A stretch of DNA of 64,000 bases from Chrysogorgia sp. JL179-B06 (GCA_035772405.1 JAYKKM010000225.1:1414501-1478500), one strand, 5' to 3'. Counted from the first letter of the stretch, positions 1 through 13,792 are shown. Notes: a model not told the origin generated them from the sequence alone. Program-made: numbers and translations.

Positions 1-1340
1 TCCATTCCTGATAATCATATAGCCATCATAAAGCACGTGCGTAGATCAGTGCTCTTTAGCGGAGAAAAGCCATGGATAAAGAAAAACAACTCGGGAACGT
101 TCGACGTTACGAGCTTCGACGGCGCGGAGATATGTGAATTAGTTGGTCTGTTCATCTTGGAAAGTTTGGCCAAACAATTCGGAGGAAATAACGTGGGTCT
201 CTGCCGAGACGACGGGTTGGTGCTTCTCGAAAACCTCACCGGCAGACTAGTAGATAAAGGCAGAAAAGATCTGACCAAGATTTTTGAAGAATTCGGCCTA
301 AAGATCACTGTCCAGTTCGACCAAAAAATCATCAATTTTCTTGATGTCACGCTCAATGGCAAACACCAGCCTTACCGGAAACCAAATAACGCCGGAGCCA
401 TTGTATGTCGACAGCCACTCTAACCACCCACCAACCATCATCAAACAACTCCCTACTTCCATCAACAAGAGAATTTCATCACTTTCATCTGACGAGTCAT
501 CCTTCAATTCAGCAGTCCCCCTCTACGAAGAGGCTCTCAAACGTAGTCACTTCAACGCCAATCTACACTTCGCATCTGACACCTTACCGCAACCATCAGC
601 ATCTCAAATACACGAAAAAGAAATATTATTTGGTTTAACCCCCCATTTAGCAAGAACATCAAGACCAACATTGGACATAAATTCCTTAACCTGATTGACA
701 CCATGCACTTCAGACCCAATAACCTCCATAAAATATTCAACTGGAACACTATAAAAATCAGTTACAGTTGTATGGAAAACATCAAGAGCGCTATCTCAAA
801 ACACAACCACCGCATCCTGTCGAAGAAAAATCCCGAGGAGAGAAAGTGCAGCTGCAGAAGAAGCCCGAGTGCCCCTTGAAAGGAAATTGTATGGTAGCAG
901 GTGTCATATACAAAGCTGACGTTACAACAGCAGACAACCGAGACTCGACCAAACAATATATATATAGGAATGACGGCCAACTTCAAACAACGCTTTAATA
1001 ACCACCAGAAATCTTTCCGTGACGAGAAATATGCAAACGAGACTGAACTTTCGAAGCACGTTTGGCACTTGAAAAGAAATGGCTAACCGTTCACTATTAA
1101 TTGGTCTGTACACAAGTGGGCCGCTGTAACCTATGGTCCTATGCCTCGAAGAAAAGCTTTTTATATTGAAAGCCGACAAGGAGAACTTACTCAACAAAAG
1201 AACTGAGATAATTTCCAAATGTCGACACGAAAATAAATTTTATGCCAAAAACCTTCGCCGCACTAAGAATAAAGTGACACCTCCTGGAACACCCAGTTGC
1301 CTGATGATCGCTTAAACGCGTGAAACTCCGAGTAGCAACG

Positions 1341-1342
<2 letters not shown>
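1..1342 (+). pseudogene. Penelope-like element 1, 3' part, frameshifted
   Basis: Remnant of a Penelope-like retroelement entering from the left edge. The first frame (37-423) holds the end of the reverse transcriptase, with a CRDDGL motif corresponding to the YxDD catalytic box, and the conserved GAEICELVGLFIL stretch just before it. The frame then shifts near 395 and again near 640-830. The GIY-YIG endonuclease region follows (KQYIY..., then FKQRF..HQKSF, about 940-1080), and a cysteine-bearing CLEEK motif lies near 1142. In the family, RT plus a C-terminal GIY-YIG nuclease carry out target-primed insertion. Several shifts make this copy inactive. It ends with a hammerhead-like motif and then a TA array. 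Identity as PLE is secure; the exact 5' extent is unseen. Confidence 0.88.
1296..1339 (+). ncRNA. Hammerhead ribozyme motif at the 3' end of PLE 1
   Basis: The core CTGATGA is at 1301-1307 and GAAA at 1322-1325. Helix I pairs GTTGC (1296-1300) with GCAAC (1335-1339), a perfect 5 bp. Helix II is CGC/GCG with a short loop. Helix III is only ACT/AGT with a 3-nt loop. The cleavage base would be A at 1334. Minimal type I hammerheads with a very short helix III are known in PLE terminal repeats. The pair usually flanking helix II (10.1-11.1) is U-U here instead of G-C. Activity is inferred, not shown. Confidence 0.72.

Positions 1343-1372
<30 letters not shown>
1343..1372. repeat. (TA)n array after PLE 1
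   Basis: Uninterrupted TA dinucleotides start a few bases after the hammerhead motif of PLE 1. The same arrangement recurs at PLE 2 and PLE 3. Confidence 0.95.
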
Positions 1373-1374
<2 letters not shown>

Positions 1375-1376
<2 letters not shown>

Positions 1377-1682
1377 ATATTTGGCATTTCACTCGATCAA
1401 ACTACATGTTGAAAGGATTTACGGTGAAGGAAAATTTCGAGTGTTGGAATACATACATTTTTAATATATATATATATATATATTATAGGTAATATTTGGC
1501 ATTTCACTCGATCAAACTACATGTTGAAATGATTTATGGTGAAGGAAAATTTCGAGTGTTGGAATACATACATTTTAAGACCAAACCGGGACCAGTTGCG
1601 AAAAATGCAACTTAGCGGCCTTCCGGTAGGAATTGAACCCGCGACCCTGCGATTGCTAGTGCAGTGCTCTGAGCACTGAGCT

Positions 1683-1690
<8 letters not shown>
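1375..1690 (-). repeat. SINE-like repeat B, tRNA-derived head, with duplicated body
   Basis: An 88-bp body segment occurs twice (about 1375-1462 and 1489-1576), separated by a short TA run. It is followed by a tRNA-like head read on the minus strand (about 1683 down to 1617). The head shows an A box (TAGCTCAGTGCTCAGAGC), an anticodon-like loop CTAGCAA and a B box (GGGTTCAATTCC). The same body and head recur at 34.64-34.83 kb and, more diverged, at 43.7-43.8 kb. This is the usual structure of a tRNA-derived SINE; the acceptor stem is not intact, so it is not a working tRNA gene. Confidence 0.7.
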
Positions 1691-4236
<2,546 letters not shown>

Positions 4237-4245
4237 TATCGATAT

Positions 4246-4364
<119 letters not shown>

Positions 4365-4373
4365 AAAGAGGAC

Positions 4374-4425
4374 GAATAAAGTATCAAACCAATAAAGTAT
4401 CAAACCAATAAAGTATCAAACCAAT
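4374..4425. repeat. 16-bp tandem repeat, three copies
   Basis: AATAAAGTATCAAACC is repeated three times. From here to about 4740 I see no gene or further repeat. Confidence 0.85.
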
Positions 4426-4739
4426 AATTTCAACAAAGACAATTGATAAAAATTTGGGCAAGGCCAAAAATGAAAACCATACCTGATACTTCGGAGACAA
4501 TTGCTGCCCACAACCAAATGCGTAATGATCGCAGACACTCACAGTTGATGTTTTTGAAGAACGTTGGTCTGCTGGGGGCTATCACGTGGGTTACATTCCT
4601 GAGAATAATGAAATAAACTTGGACGAAAATCCTCTGAGATTATACCAGCTCATTGCAATACACACAGATATGACTTCTTTCTCTCAATGGATTCAAACTT
4701 TATTCAGATGTTAAACTGACGAGCAGAAGATTGTTAATA

Positions 4740-5110
4740 TGTTGTACCGTTTGACGTCAGTGCGTTGAAGTGAGGTTATCCGGTTATCAATATAAAAATA
4801 GTGCAAAGGCATTAAAGATATAAAAATGTCCCCTATTTTATTATGTTCTAATGAATAAGTATACGAAGTTGGAAGAGAAATTTGGTTTGTTGGAAGAGAA
4901 ATATAAGCAATAAAATACCGTCATGCAGTGTTGGCGTCAACATGTCTTCGCATAACAATGACTTTTGTCAGGAAAATATATTTAATTTGTAAAAGCTTGT
5001 AAAAAATTGTAAAAGGAAAATCGAATAATGAGAAGATGCATTTACATGCATGTTCTTGACTGGAAACTCGGAAACCAATATTTATCGGATTCCTAATAAG
5101 TTGCAGGTAA
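4740..5110. repeat. Duplicated segment, copy A (compact)
   Basis: Three blocks lie side by side here: 4745-4890 (begins ACCGTTTGACGTCAGTGCG), 4915-4990 (ACCGTCATGCAGTGTTGGCG) and 5021-5110 (AGATGCATTTACATGCATG). The same blocks occur in the same order at 6904-7050, 8397-8475 and 8847-8935, split by inserted sequence. No reading frame is conserved. The stretch 5110-5400 after it shows nothing I can name. Confidence 0.75.
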
Positions 5111-5409
5111 TTTTATGAAAGTAATCTGAAGTATAACTATAACTTTCCTTGCTGCCAGTTAATTGCCATTATTATTTATTTAAAAGAATTCGTGCAACAG
5201 CCAACGGTGAAATCGTCATATCAACTCATTGCCCTACCAAATATGGAGTTGTGACATCAATGGTGCAACATGACAAAAGATTATTGCACGATTGACGTCA
5301 CCTGGTGCAATATGAACAACTAATATTGCACGCTATCACGTTTTTCCAACGATGCAGTTGTTAAATAGTTGATAAAGTTAATATTTTAAATAAATAATAA
5401 AACAATTAT

Positions 5410-5830
5410 TGAATTTGGTTTTCGCATGATATGAATAATTATCAAGGCCTCCGCAGATAACACAAACTTCGGCCTTGATAATTCTTCATATCATGCTCAA
5501 CCAAGAACCGTTTATTTAGAAAATGAACTTTTAATTTTATATATATATATGATGGGCGAATCATTAAATAAAAAATAAAAAAATAAAAAATAAAAAAGGG
5601 AATCGTGTGGAGGAGTTCATTACCTCGAACAACTTCGCGGTTCGAGGTAATTAAAATTGAGGAGGTTTGTCTATTTTTGCACCTTGGACAAAGCCGCGGT
5701 ACATCAAAGAAAACCGACTCAATCATAAAATAATTATCAATTATTGAATTCGGTTTTCGCATGATATGAAGAATTATCAAGGCCTCGGTTTGTGTTATCC
5801 GCCTCAGCCTTCGGCTTCGACCTCATTCAA
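5410..5830. repeat. Foldback-rich repeat block with duplicated end
   Basis: The sequence TTTTCGCATGATATGAA.AATTATCAAGGCCTC appears at about 5419 and again at 5753, with an inverted form near 5470-5500. A segment at 5500-5720 (GAACCGTT...GACTCAATCAT) reappears inverted at about 6530-6620. No coding potential. Confidence 0.6.
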
Positions 5831-5841
5831 TAATTATAAGT

Positions 5842-5963
5842 AATAGCATAAAAAGAGTCATTAAGTATTAAACGTCCCGCTCGATGAGCGTCATTTAGTA
5901 AAAATTATGACCAGAATCGAGCGGGACGTTTATTGATGGTTAATCACCTCTTTTTATGCTATT
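5842..5963. mobile_element. Short foldback MITE with inner hairpin
   Basis: Outer inverted repeats AATAGCATAAAAAGAG / CTCTTTTTATGCTATT enclose a second pair, AAACGTCCCGCTCGA / TCGAGCGGGACGTTT (5869-5932). It has no coding capacity; a MITE is the likely explanation. Confidence 0.6.
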
Positions 5964-5973
5964 CCTTTGTAAT

Positions 5974-6182
5974 ATAATGTTTGCGGGTATTTTTTTGTTC
6001 TTTCGTAATCGTACCCTCCGTTGGCGTCAAACCGGGTATGATTAGTTCTAATCAGACCTTGGTTGCGTCAACGGAGGTACGATTAGCGAAATGGATATAA
6101 TGAGGTATATTAGTTGTGTGAAGAAAAGAAATACCCGCAAACATTATACAGGGTGTAAGAAAAGAAATACCCGCAAACATTA
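5974..6182. mobile_element. MITE with ATAATGTTTGCGGGTATTT ends, right end duplicated
   Basis: The left end ATAATGTTTGCGGGTATTT is mirrored by AAATACCCGCAAACATTAT ending near 6146. A 36-bp tandem duplication of the right end follows (period seen at 6121 and 6157). Inside lies a second inverted pair (TCGTACCTCCGTTG... type, 6008-6082). Non-coding. Confidence 0.6.
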
Positions 6183-6184
6183 TA

Positions 6185-6514
6185 CAGGGTGTATAAAAAA
6201 AAGCGCAACCTCGGAATTTCCCAAGAAATCCACTTTTATATTTTAGGCCTCTGGGAATTTAAAATAGCTTCTAATCGTATTCCAAGGGCATAACTGTCGA
6301 ATTGCTAATAAATAAACAACTTTCCATTAAATAAATGCATAAATTTCGATTCAATTCTGCTTTACGTGCTCGAGTTTGTAGTAATTAGACAGTTATGCCC
6401 CTGGAATACGATTACAAGCTATTTTAAATTCCCAGGGGCGAAAATCTTTTTTGTTTAAGAACACAGTGGATTTCTTGGGAAATTCCGAGGTTGCGCTTTT
6501 TTTTATACTCCCTG
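6185..6514. mobile_element. Tc1/mariner-type MITE with long TIRs
   Basis: Ends CAGGGTGTATAAAAAAAAGC and its inverse (GC..TTTTATACTCCCTG) extend into inverted repeats of over 100 bp. A TA dinucleotide flanks both sides (6183-6184, 6515-6516), the target duplication of the Tc1/mariner superfamily. There is no transposase frame. Confidence 0.65.
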
Positions 6515-7178
6515 TATTATTGATAATTATTTCATGATTGAGTCGGTTTTCTTTGATGTACCGCGGCTTTGTCCAATATAAAATTAAAAGTTCATTTTCT
6601 AAATTAACGGTTCTTGGTATTATTGATTCGCTTTTCATATTGCAATGAAGAAACTTGGAGAATATGACCGGGACGTCCAGACGCTTTACAAATACGTTTT
6701 ATACTTCCTTAATTTTGTACTGATTTTTTATAGCGCTCCTTCTTGTCGACAGGCGTTCGTATTTTCACTGTTTGATATTTAGCCGATCAAGACTACATTC
6801 CTTACATTACGATATCAATCATAATCACAAAAACAGGAAATCTTTAAGAGCGAGAGCGGAAATGTAATAGTTGCCAAAAATAGATGTTTGTTTATTAAAA
6901 GTGGACCGTTTGACGTCAGTGCGTTCATCGTTGAAGTGAGGTTATCAACGTAAAAATAGTGCAAAGGCATTAAAGATATAAAAATGTACCCAATTTTATT
7001 ATGTTCTCATAAATTAAGAAGTTGGGGAAAAGAAATTTGGTTTGTGGGAAGCAGGGGCGCAGTGGCTCAAAAATAGGGCCCGGGAAACTATTCGATATGA
7101 GGCCCACTGCTACAGTGGGAGAGCAGGGTGTGTCATTGTTTGGGGCCTGCTTGGGCCGGGAAATCTCCCTGGGCCACG

Positions 7179-7428
7179 CGGCAGCGGCGGATTAACTAAG
7201 TGCGGGCCCTGTGGCACTTAGAAGAGCGGGCCCTAATCTCAAAACATAATATTATTGTTAAAAAAAGAATATTTTTACATACATACAACTTTTAATGAGT
7301 AATTTGTGCACATGTCTTCATAACATCATATATGACCATAATGGCCTTTTTTTCTTTTCCTTCTCTTTTCTTGCACAGGCACGTGGCACAGGCCCACTGT
7401 GCCCACTGGTTAATCCGCTACTGCCACG
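7179..7428. mobile_element. Foldback MITE, GC-rich ends
   Basis: GCGGCAGCGGCGGATTAACT at the left is mirrored by GGTTAATCCGCTACTGCCACGC at the right, with a second inner match around GGCCCTGTGGCAC / GTGGCACAGGCCC. It resembles hAT-type non-autonomous ends by eye, but no target duplication is evident. Confidence 0.5.
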
Positions 7429-8474
7429 CCGCCCCTGGTTACCAATTGGTAGTAAGTGCTGCGCAGAGTTCTGTGCAATTTTGGAGTGCTGAGTGAACCC
7501 GAATAAGGCAACAGACAGAAGGGGGCCGATCCTGAGGTTATTGTTTGTGTGTTTTTAATGAGAACTGAACGATAACGGTAAACTGCCAATGGCTAACAAA
7601 ATATTGAAATTATTTATGATTCAGTTAATCTCTGTTTATAATGACACCCTCGCAGTTGTCGACAGGCGTATGGACATGGTTTCGAGCTCGGTTTCGAGTT
7701 CACTGATCCTTTGACGAGTAACATTATGTACAGTTTATGAAGCTCATACATAGATGTGTCAGGTAGTTTCTCGATACTTAATAAATACATTGTTTTTATT
7801 GTTGTGTGTGACACAAATGGAGGTTGCACACGAATGCAGAGAGACACAAAACAGAAATCTAAAACCTGGCACGAGGCGATAGACGAATACGATAGACGAA
7901 TACGATAGTCGTCTCCGGCGCAGAATTTATCTAAACATATATGCGGTAGAATTGTGCGGTAGAATACATAAACACATTATTGTAATTGTATATAGATATA
8001 TTGAGCAATTAAGCCATAGATCGGAATGGGAGACTCATCTGATTTAATAGAAATTATGTGTGTATTTAATACAGCGGGAGCGAGAAATCTGAAACCCACA
8101 CACGCGAAAGCAACTGGTATATACAGTAGTTTTGATTGTTTTAGATAGATGAAAGAAAATGGTTTCCGCATTTTCCAAGTTAGAAATTGAACTCACTGAC
8201 TCATCTTGACTGACAACGACGATCGAAGAAGTGTGAAAGAGAATCCCGATTCACGTGCAAAGGATTTTATATGGGCTGTGCAAAGGATTGTGGTTGATAA
8301 CGCAAAGGATTGTGGTTGAAAATCGGGTCAAGAATTTTTGCGTCTTGAATTATAAATCGCTGCTACACACTTGCTACGCTCGCTGCGCAGCAAATACCGT
8401 CATGCAGTGTTGGCGTTAACATGTCTTCGTATAACAACGACTTTTGTCTAGAAAATATGTTTAATTTCTATAAA

Positions 8475-8655
8475 AGGTTGACGATACGTGGACGATCGTC
8501 AAGCTCATATTCCATATAAATTCTGAGTCCCGTACAGGAATCGAACCTGTAACCTTCTGGTTGCCGGTGAGACGCTGTAACCATTGAGCTACTAGACTTA
8601 GAAGATGGAGAGCGAAGGTTACAATGTACTGGTTCGATTGATATATATCGTCACT
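8475..8655 (-). repeat. SINE-like repeat A, minus copy
   Basis: A tRNA-like head (about 8597 down to 8526) has an A box (TAGCTCAATGGTTACAGCG), a B box (GGTTCGATTCC) and mostly pairing acceptor arms. Its flanks (GACGATCGTCAAGCT on one side, ATCAATCGAACCAGTACA on the other) are shared with the copy at 22.46 kb, showing a dispersed SINE family and not an isolated tRNA. Confidence 0.7.
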
Positions 8656-8744
8656 ATATATCGGTAATTCTTGGATGCGTTAATATACACAATGTTGTAG
8701 TGAATGTGGGAGAGCTCGGAGTAGACAGACGACAGTACATATAT

Positions 8745-8850
8745 CAATCGAACCAGTACATCATTGTAACCTTCGCTCTCCATCTAAGTCTCGTCAGCTG
8801 AATGGTTAGAGCGTCACACCGGCATTAATCAGGGGTGATACGAATGATGA
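8745..8850 (+). repeat. SINE-like repeat A, plus copy, degenerate
   Basis: Starts with the same ATATCAATCGAACCAGTACA leader and CTCTCCATCTAAGTCTCGT, then an A box-like stretch (CAGCTGAATGGTTAGAGCG), but the B box is lost. It forms an inverted pair with the minus copy just upstream. Confidence 0.6.
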
Positions 8851-8935
8851 AAAGATGCATTTACATGCATGTTCTTGACTGCAAACTCGGAAATCAATAT
8901 TTATCGGATTCCTAAGAAGCTGCAGGTAATTTTAT

Positions 8936-10250
8936 TATGTGTGAACAGCACAAACTATTCCAGTTATCGACTGGAATTCGAAATTCGACAATTATCGACA
9001 ATGTCTTAGTATAAGGAGACAACATGTACTTGAATGCTTTTAACAATGATCTCATTCCTCGTGAGGGATTTCTGTCGTTGAAGTGTTGAACAACTCACCA
9101 ACTGTTGTTTGTTGCCGTTGGTTAGAAGATAAGTCAAACAACTCGTGCATGCAGTCAAAAGCCTTGCCAATTATATTCAGATAAGTGATAGATAAGTGAT
9201 AATTACCTCGAACCTCGGCTTTTAGGCTAAAAGGCTGTATATGGCTAAAAGTTAATTAACTCTTTCCCTACGGGCGCAGTTAAAATGGGTCACTGAAGAC
9301 CCGCAAAGTCGTCAATCGAAAAACACGGCACACGGTAACGCAAGATTAAAAATTGAAATTCGACAAGCGCCAGGAACATGAAATCCACGCACACGCCAAG
9401 TTTGATTTGATTTCATAAACAACTCTGCGATTGGTGGCATTTTGAGTTTTCAAGATGCTACGCGGGCGTGCAAGATGGCCTTTTCTGGAAAAATGTAAAT
9501 TTTTCAACCTGATTTATGATAATTAATGCTAATTTATATTAACATAATGTATTTTGTTCGGGAAATTTAAAAGAACAAGTAAAAGCCGGTTTATTGGGCT
9601 TCCAGAAAATGTATAGCTTTCGCAACAGTTATGGTTATTTCAAGAGATATCAATAGAACAACGTGGTCGTTCAATTTTTGATGTTTTTCAGCCGTAAGGA
9701 AAGAGTTAACAAGTGGATTTTAATGTGTTGAGCCGTTGGTGTCAATGTGTGGCAGCATAGACATTCGGTTAACGCAAGAGTTAACTAGTACGGAATAAAA
9801 AGTCCCAATTTTATTATGTGAATTAAGAAGTTGGGAGAAGAGAAATTTGGTACCAATAATACATGCGATTCACGGTATGTATAGCAGTTCATGTCTTAAC
9901 GTCAAAATACCACCTCGAATTGTTCGACTTTAAACTGAAACAAGACGCCCACTAGGCGTTAACTCGGGCTTCTTTAGCATGTGCAGGCTAGGGCAGCTAT
10001 ACTTTAACTCTTTGATATTGAAGACTATGGTGCGCCAGGCCCTGGTAAACGTCATGAAGGCCCTAAGTAAAAAGTGATTTTGGCAAGTACACATGCATAG
10101 CCAAAGCATGATATTTTTATTGACAATCTTGCAAGTACATAATGCCATGGTATTTCAAGTATGTTTTTATTGTAATTTATCGGAAAAGAACACCATACCA
10201 ATCCTGTCTTCCCATACCACTGAATCCTGAGCCTGGACCAATGCACCATC
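8936..10250. other. No gene seen; one dispersed motif
   Basis: I find no convincing coding frame, exon or RNA gene in this stretch. The only recognisable item is a ~40-bp motif at 9937-9980 (ACAAGACGCCCACTAGGCG, then TTAACTCGGGC) that recurs at 20.9 kb and inverted at 23.3 kb. Confidence 0.5.
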
Positions 10251-10253
10251 CTC

Positions 10254-11574
10254 TATGGAAAGCCAAAACTGCCTTAAGTAAAAATTATATTATTAGTTGG
10301 GTTCTTATGTTAATATGTTGGGTGCATTTCAGATTGTTTTTAGTGGTTTCCTTATTATGTTCAGTGTTAACAGTGTGTTACGTGGTGCTATATCGTTGTA
10401 TCATGTACTTTAAACACTATGCGGGGTGAATATCATGTGTATTGTGGTAGTTACATCATTACATTCAGTGCTTTTCCCCGTTATATCGGTGCATTTCCCC
10501 GTTATATCGGTGCTTTTTGCATTGCACGAGGTGCTTTCGTAGCCGTTCGTGGTACTTTTCATCCTTTTACGCTCTGCTGAATTGCTTTGGTAGATTTACT
10601 TTTATGTGGGGTAGTTTCATCGCCTTATGTTCGTTCGGTGGTAGTCATGTGACAATCAATTCTCGAATCAAAACCCTATTTTACATAAAATATTCACAAA
10701 TATCGTTTTTCGGAGCCGCTGACAAATTGCGGGCATGTTTGGAAAATCATTGAAAGAGTTCAATATAATATGGAAAAACTTTTAGAAGAAATCAATTTAG
10801 GAACCCTTATTGAGAGATTTAAAGTTAAAAGGATTGATACAAAGGCGGTAGCTGGGCTTACTGACCAGGATTTGATTCGTCTTGGCGTACATACTATTGG
10901 GGATCGTGTGCATTTACGCACCTCGTGTCAAAGAAAGGTTGCAGAAGCCCAATCTAATGCCTTCATTTCCACTGACGACAAGTGCCCAACAATGTCAGGT
11001 GTAATTTTCTCTATTTCAAACCCGGGGCGAAGGTTTTCAAGATTCATTTTCTTTAAAATCGAAAACATGACATCTGCAACCGATGCCGCCATTTTGTTTT
11101 ATGTAGTTCGGTCCGATTCGGGGATGCCCGATACAGTTCCGGAAGGTTGCGAACATGGGCCGACATGAGTCACATGACTACCACCGAACGAAGTTGGAAG
11201 TACCGCGTAAACAACGAAATGTACGTCATAAGGCGATGAAACTACCCCACATAAAATAAAAGGATGAAAAGTACCACGAACGGCTGCGAAAGCACCTCGT
11301 GCAATGCAAAAAGCACCGATATAACGGGGAAAAGCACCGATATAACGGGGAAAAGCACTGAATGTAATGATGGAACTACCACAATACACATGATATTCCG
11401 CCCCGTATAGTGTTTAAAGTACATGATACAACGATATAGCTACCACGTAACACACTGTTAACACTGAACATAATAAGGAAACCACTAAAAACAATCTGAA
11501 ATGCACCCAACATATTAACATAAGAACCCAACTAATAATATAATTTTTACTTAAGGCAGTTTTGGCTTTCCATA
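10254..11574. mobile_element. Element with ~400-bp TIRs around a SAM-domain frame
   Basis: The left arm (10254 to about 10655) and right arm (about 11165 to 11574) are imperfect reverse complements. Landmarks include TATGGAAAGCCAAAACTGCC at each outer end and GAAAAGCACCGATATAACGG in the right arm. ATCCTC lies directly outside both ends (10248-10253 and 11575-11580), a candidate 6-bp target duplication. The central ~500 bp contains an open frame with a SAM-like domain. I cannot assign a transposon superfamily: no transposase is visible, so it would be a non-autonomous element that carries or captured a protein exon. Confidence 0.75.
10770..11168 (+). CDS. SAM-like domain protein or exon (132 codons)
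   Basis: Residues 1-62 read as a small helical SAM-type domain: MEKLLEEINLGTLIERF, then GLTDQDLIRLGV and HTIGDRVHLR, matching the usual hydrophobic spacing and the terminal G(D/E)R.xL helix. SAM domains mediate protein-protein or RNA contacts. After residue ~65 the sequence loses recognisable character and runs into the right inverted repeat, so the true product may be an exon spliced elsewhere. An in-frame ATG follows a purine-rich stretch. It lies wholly between the two long inverted repeats of the enclosing element. The domain call rests on pattern only; function is unknown. Confidence 0.5.
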   Translation: MEKLLEEINLGTLIERFKVKRIDTKAVAGLTDQDLIRLGVHTIGDRVHLRTSCQRKVAEAQSNAFISTDDKCPTMSGVIFSISNPGRRFSRFIFFKIENMTSATDAAILFYVVRSDSGMPDTVPEGCEHGPT

Positions 11575-13583
11575 ATCCTCCCTGACTAAAATTATTATTA
11601 CATATATTAAACAATAACCATCTAGCGTTCTTTGTCTAATGTTCTATATATAACTCCCTTGTTCCCTGCTTTTTGGAAATAATTAAAGAACAAAGTTTGT
11701 CCAACCGAAATAAAATATTCTGCTTTCTCAAAATGTTGGAAATGCCATTTCAAAGACTCTAGAGTTTCAAAATTTTTCGGGGCGTAACAGGGGTCAATAA
11801 GCGCCGGACATCGGACATCGGAAAATTACAAGCGCCGGACATTTTGCCCAGTGGTTTGCACCGAGTTTCATTTGGTTGTCACAAATGTACTCTTATTTGT
11901 TTCTCAGCGAACCAAAGCGAAATCAGCACTGGTCGTCAGCACATGGACGTTTCTTTTTCAGCATTTATGGAGTTGAAGAACGTAGTTCGTCGCGTATTTC
12001 GCTCACACACGTGCGATCGGTTTCAGTTTTTCTGTCCACAACCAATTAGATTTGCGTGTGTGATGATCAAATGTTGTTTACAAACGCGCAAGACAAATAG
12101 CTCTTTCGAACACGCAAGTTCATAATAGGGTTGAACGTGAAACCCATTCTTAGATTGTGCAGTATAGTTAGACTGCAAGTTGACTTAGGAATTAAAAATA
12201 ATGTTTCTTTGCACAAGGGATGTGTTCAATTTATTTTAAGGTATTCATTGTCCGGCAGGATTTTGAAGATGTCCGACGAATTTTCTGAAGTGTCGGACAT
12301 TTTTACCGGCACCGCCAAAAAAATTATTTCGACCCCTGCGTAATGTATGCCCTGCCCCTAGCTGGTCTCAGGCTTCACTTTTGCACGGCGCGATCAAAGC
12401 TTTGGAGTGGATGGTGTAACAAGCTAAACAACTTGAAGAAACATTATTTCTTCCCAAAACCAACATTTTGAACCAGAAACATATTTATAATTTTAGTGCA
12501 TTTATAATTTGAGCATGCTCACCCCATTAAGGGACCGGTCATTATTTATGTATATACTGGGTTGGGTAAAATTGACCCCAGGTCATGAAATATTTTACCC
12601 TCATTCTATAGACTATGAAATTTTTTTGTTCATCAAGTGTAACACACAATAAGAAGTATATAACACACAATAAAAAGTGTATAATACAATAAGATGAGCA
12701 CAAGCACACATAAAAACAAAGTGTTTGTGTTTTTAATGAGACAGAAACAACAAAACCATAAATTTTCTTCTTACAGTATTTCTGTTCATGTGTGAAACAG
12801 CATTTTATTTGAAAGTTCTGAAACGAGACTGTCTCATCAGTGTGGAAATGCACCAGCCGGTGCCATGCAACTTTCAAAACATGCATTTCCATATTTCATC
12901 GGATCAACCAGGTATTAAATTCACCAATTATATATGCTTGTTTGGACAGGCTTCGAAAATTTTATTCCCTGATAGAGCGGGTCAAGAAAATATTTGAACC
13001 CAGTAAACCCTATAAATAATTACCAGTCCCTGATGACATGGTTACCGAGAAAACTCAGATACCGGGCCAGCTTGCATGTAATCAAGGACAAAAATCACTT
13101 TGAAAGGTGTGTACAATTATGTATCTGCATCTGGCTGTGCAGACCAACTAACATGCAGTTGGCAAACAACAACAATTTGTGTGGGGTGAGGACAATGAAA
13201 ATACATAGCTGCACAAGATGTCACTGGAAAACCAGCGAACAATAACAAACACTTCATCGATTGGAGTTGATCTGGATTGGAGTTGATCTGGATTGGATTT
13301 GGTCTGGGTGTCAGATATGAGATGTTCATTTATATTAAGCATCTCATTCATACCGGTATATAATATATGAACAATCGATACATAGCTATAGGTCAACAGT
13401 GTATTAAATTTTGCCAACTCAACAATGTTCAATCAAAACTAAAGCTATGTGTCTAAATATTTAAAAGATTTGTGAATAGACAACAGATAATAAAATGTAT
13501 ATATAATATACATTCATTTACGTACCAAACCAATATATTAAATAACACATATATAGATTTGATAAAATTATAATGAAAACAGG
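11575..13583. other. No gene seen between SAM element and BEL/Pao element
   Basis: Short frames only. Two GTCCGACA-type motifs (about 11805-11845 and 12250-12300) are partly inverted copies of each other and may mark a decayed foldback element. TAACACACAATAA is tandemly repeated near 12640-12675. Nothing here supports a coding gene. Confidence 0.45.
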
Positions 13584-13774
13584 TGTTGAGAAGAGAGAGT
13601 TTATTTATGTTAATTATTTACTGTTGACCGAGCGAAGACTGGATTGTGACCGAGCAAAAGACTGGAGAGAGCGAGGTCCTCGAGGTCGAGAGATAACTTT
13701 ATACGAGCTTTGTAAACCGTTTTTATTGTCTGTGTTTTAATAAATAATTCATAAAAACCAGCGACAGCCGAACA
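13584..13774 (+). repeat. 5' LTR of the BEL/Pao element
   Basis: Begins TGTTGAGAAG and ends CCGAACA, the TG...CA ends typical of LTRs. An AATAAA signal lies near 13739. It is 191 bp and differs from the right LTR by one base (CAGCG versus CACCG near the end), suggesting recent insertion. Confidence 0.95.
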
Positions 13775-13792
13775 TTGGCGATCCTGCCAGGA
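13775..13792 (+). other. Primer-binding site
   Basis: TTGGCGATCCTGCCAGGA directly follows the left LTR. From TGG onward it is complementary to a tRNA 3' end with CCA; the implied tRNA end resembles an animal arginine tRNA from memory, which I hold as tentative. Confidence 0.7.

Larger units (their letters stand above)
6904..8935. repeat. Duplicated segment, copy B, split by insertions
   Basis: Blocks collinear with copy A lie at 6904-7050, 8397-8475 and 8847-8935. The gaps hold about 1.35 kb (7050-8397, with a foldback MITE) and about 370 bp (two SINE copies). A fragment of the first block also occurs near 9795-9850. From 7430 to 8390 I see no gene. Confidence 0.7.

Noticed and set aside
10142..10753. 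Hydrophobic plus-strand frames in the left arm of the SAM element
   Set aside because: They lie in the inverted repeat, and the mirrored arm gives different frames; no domain.
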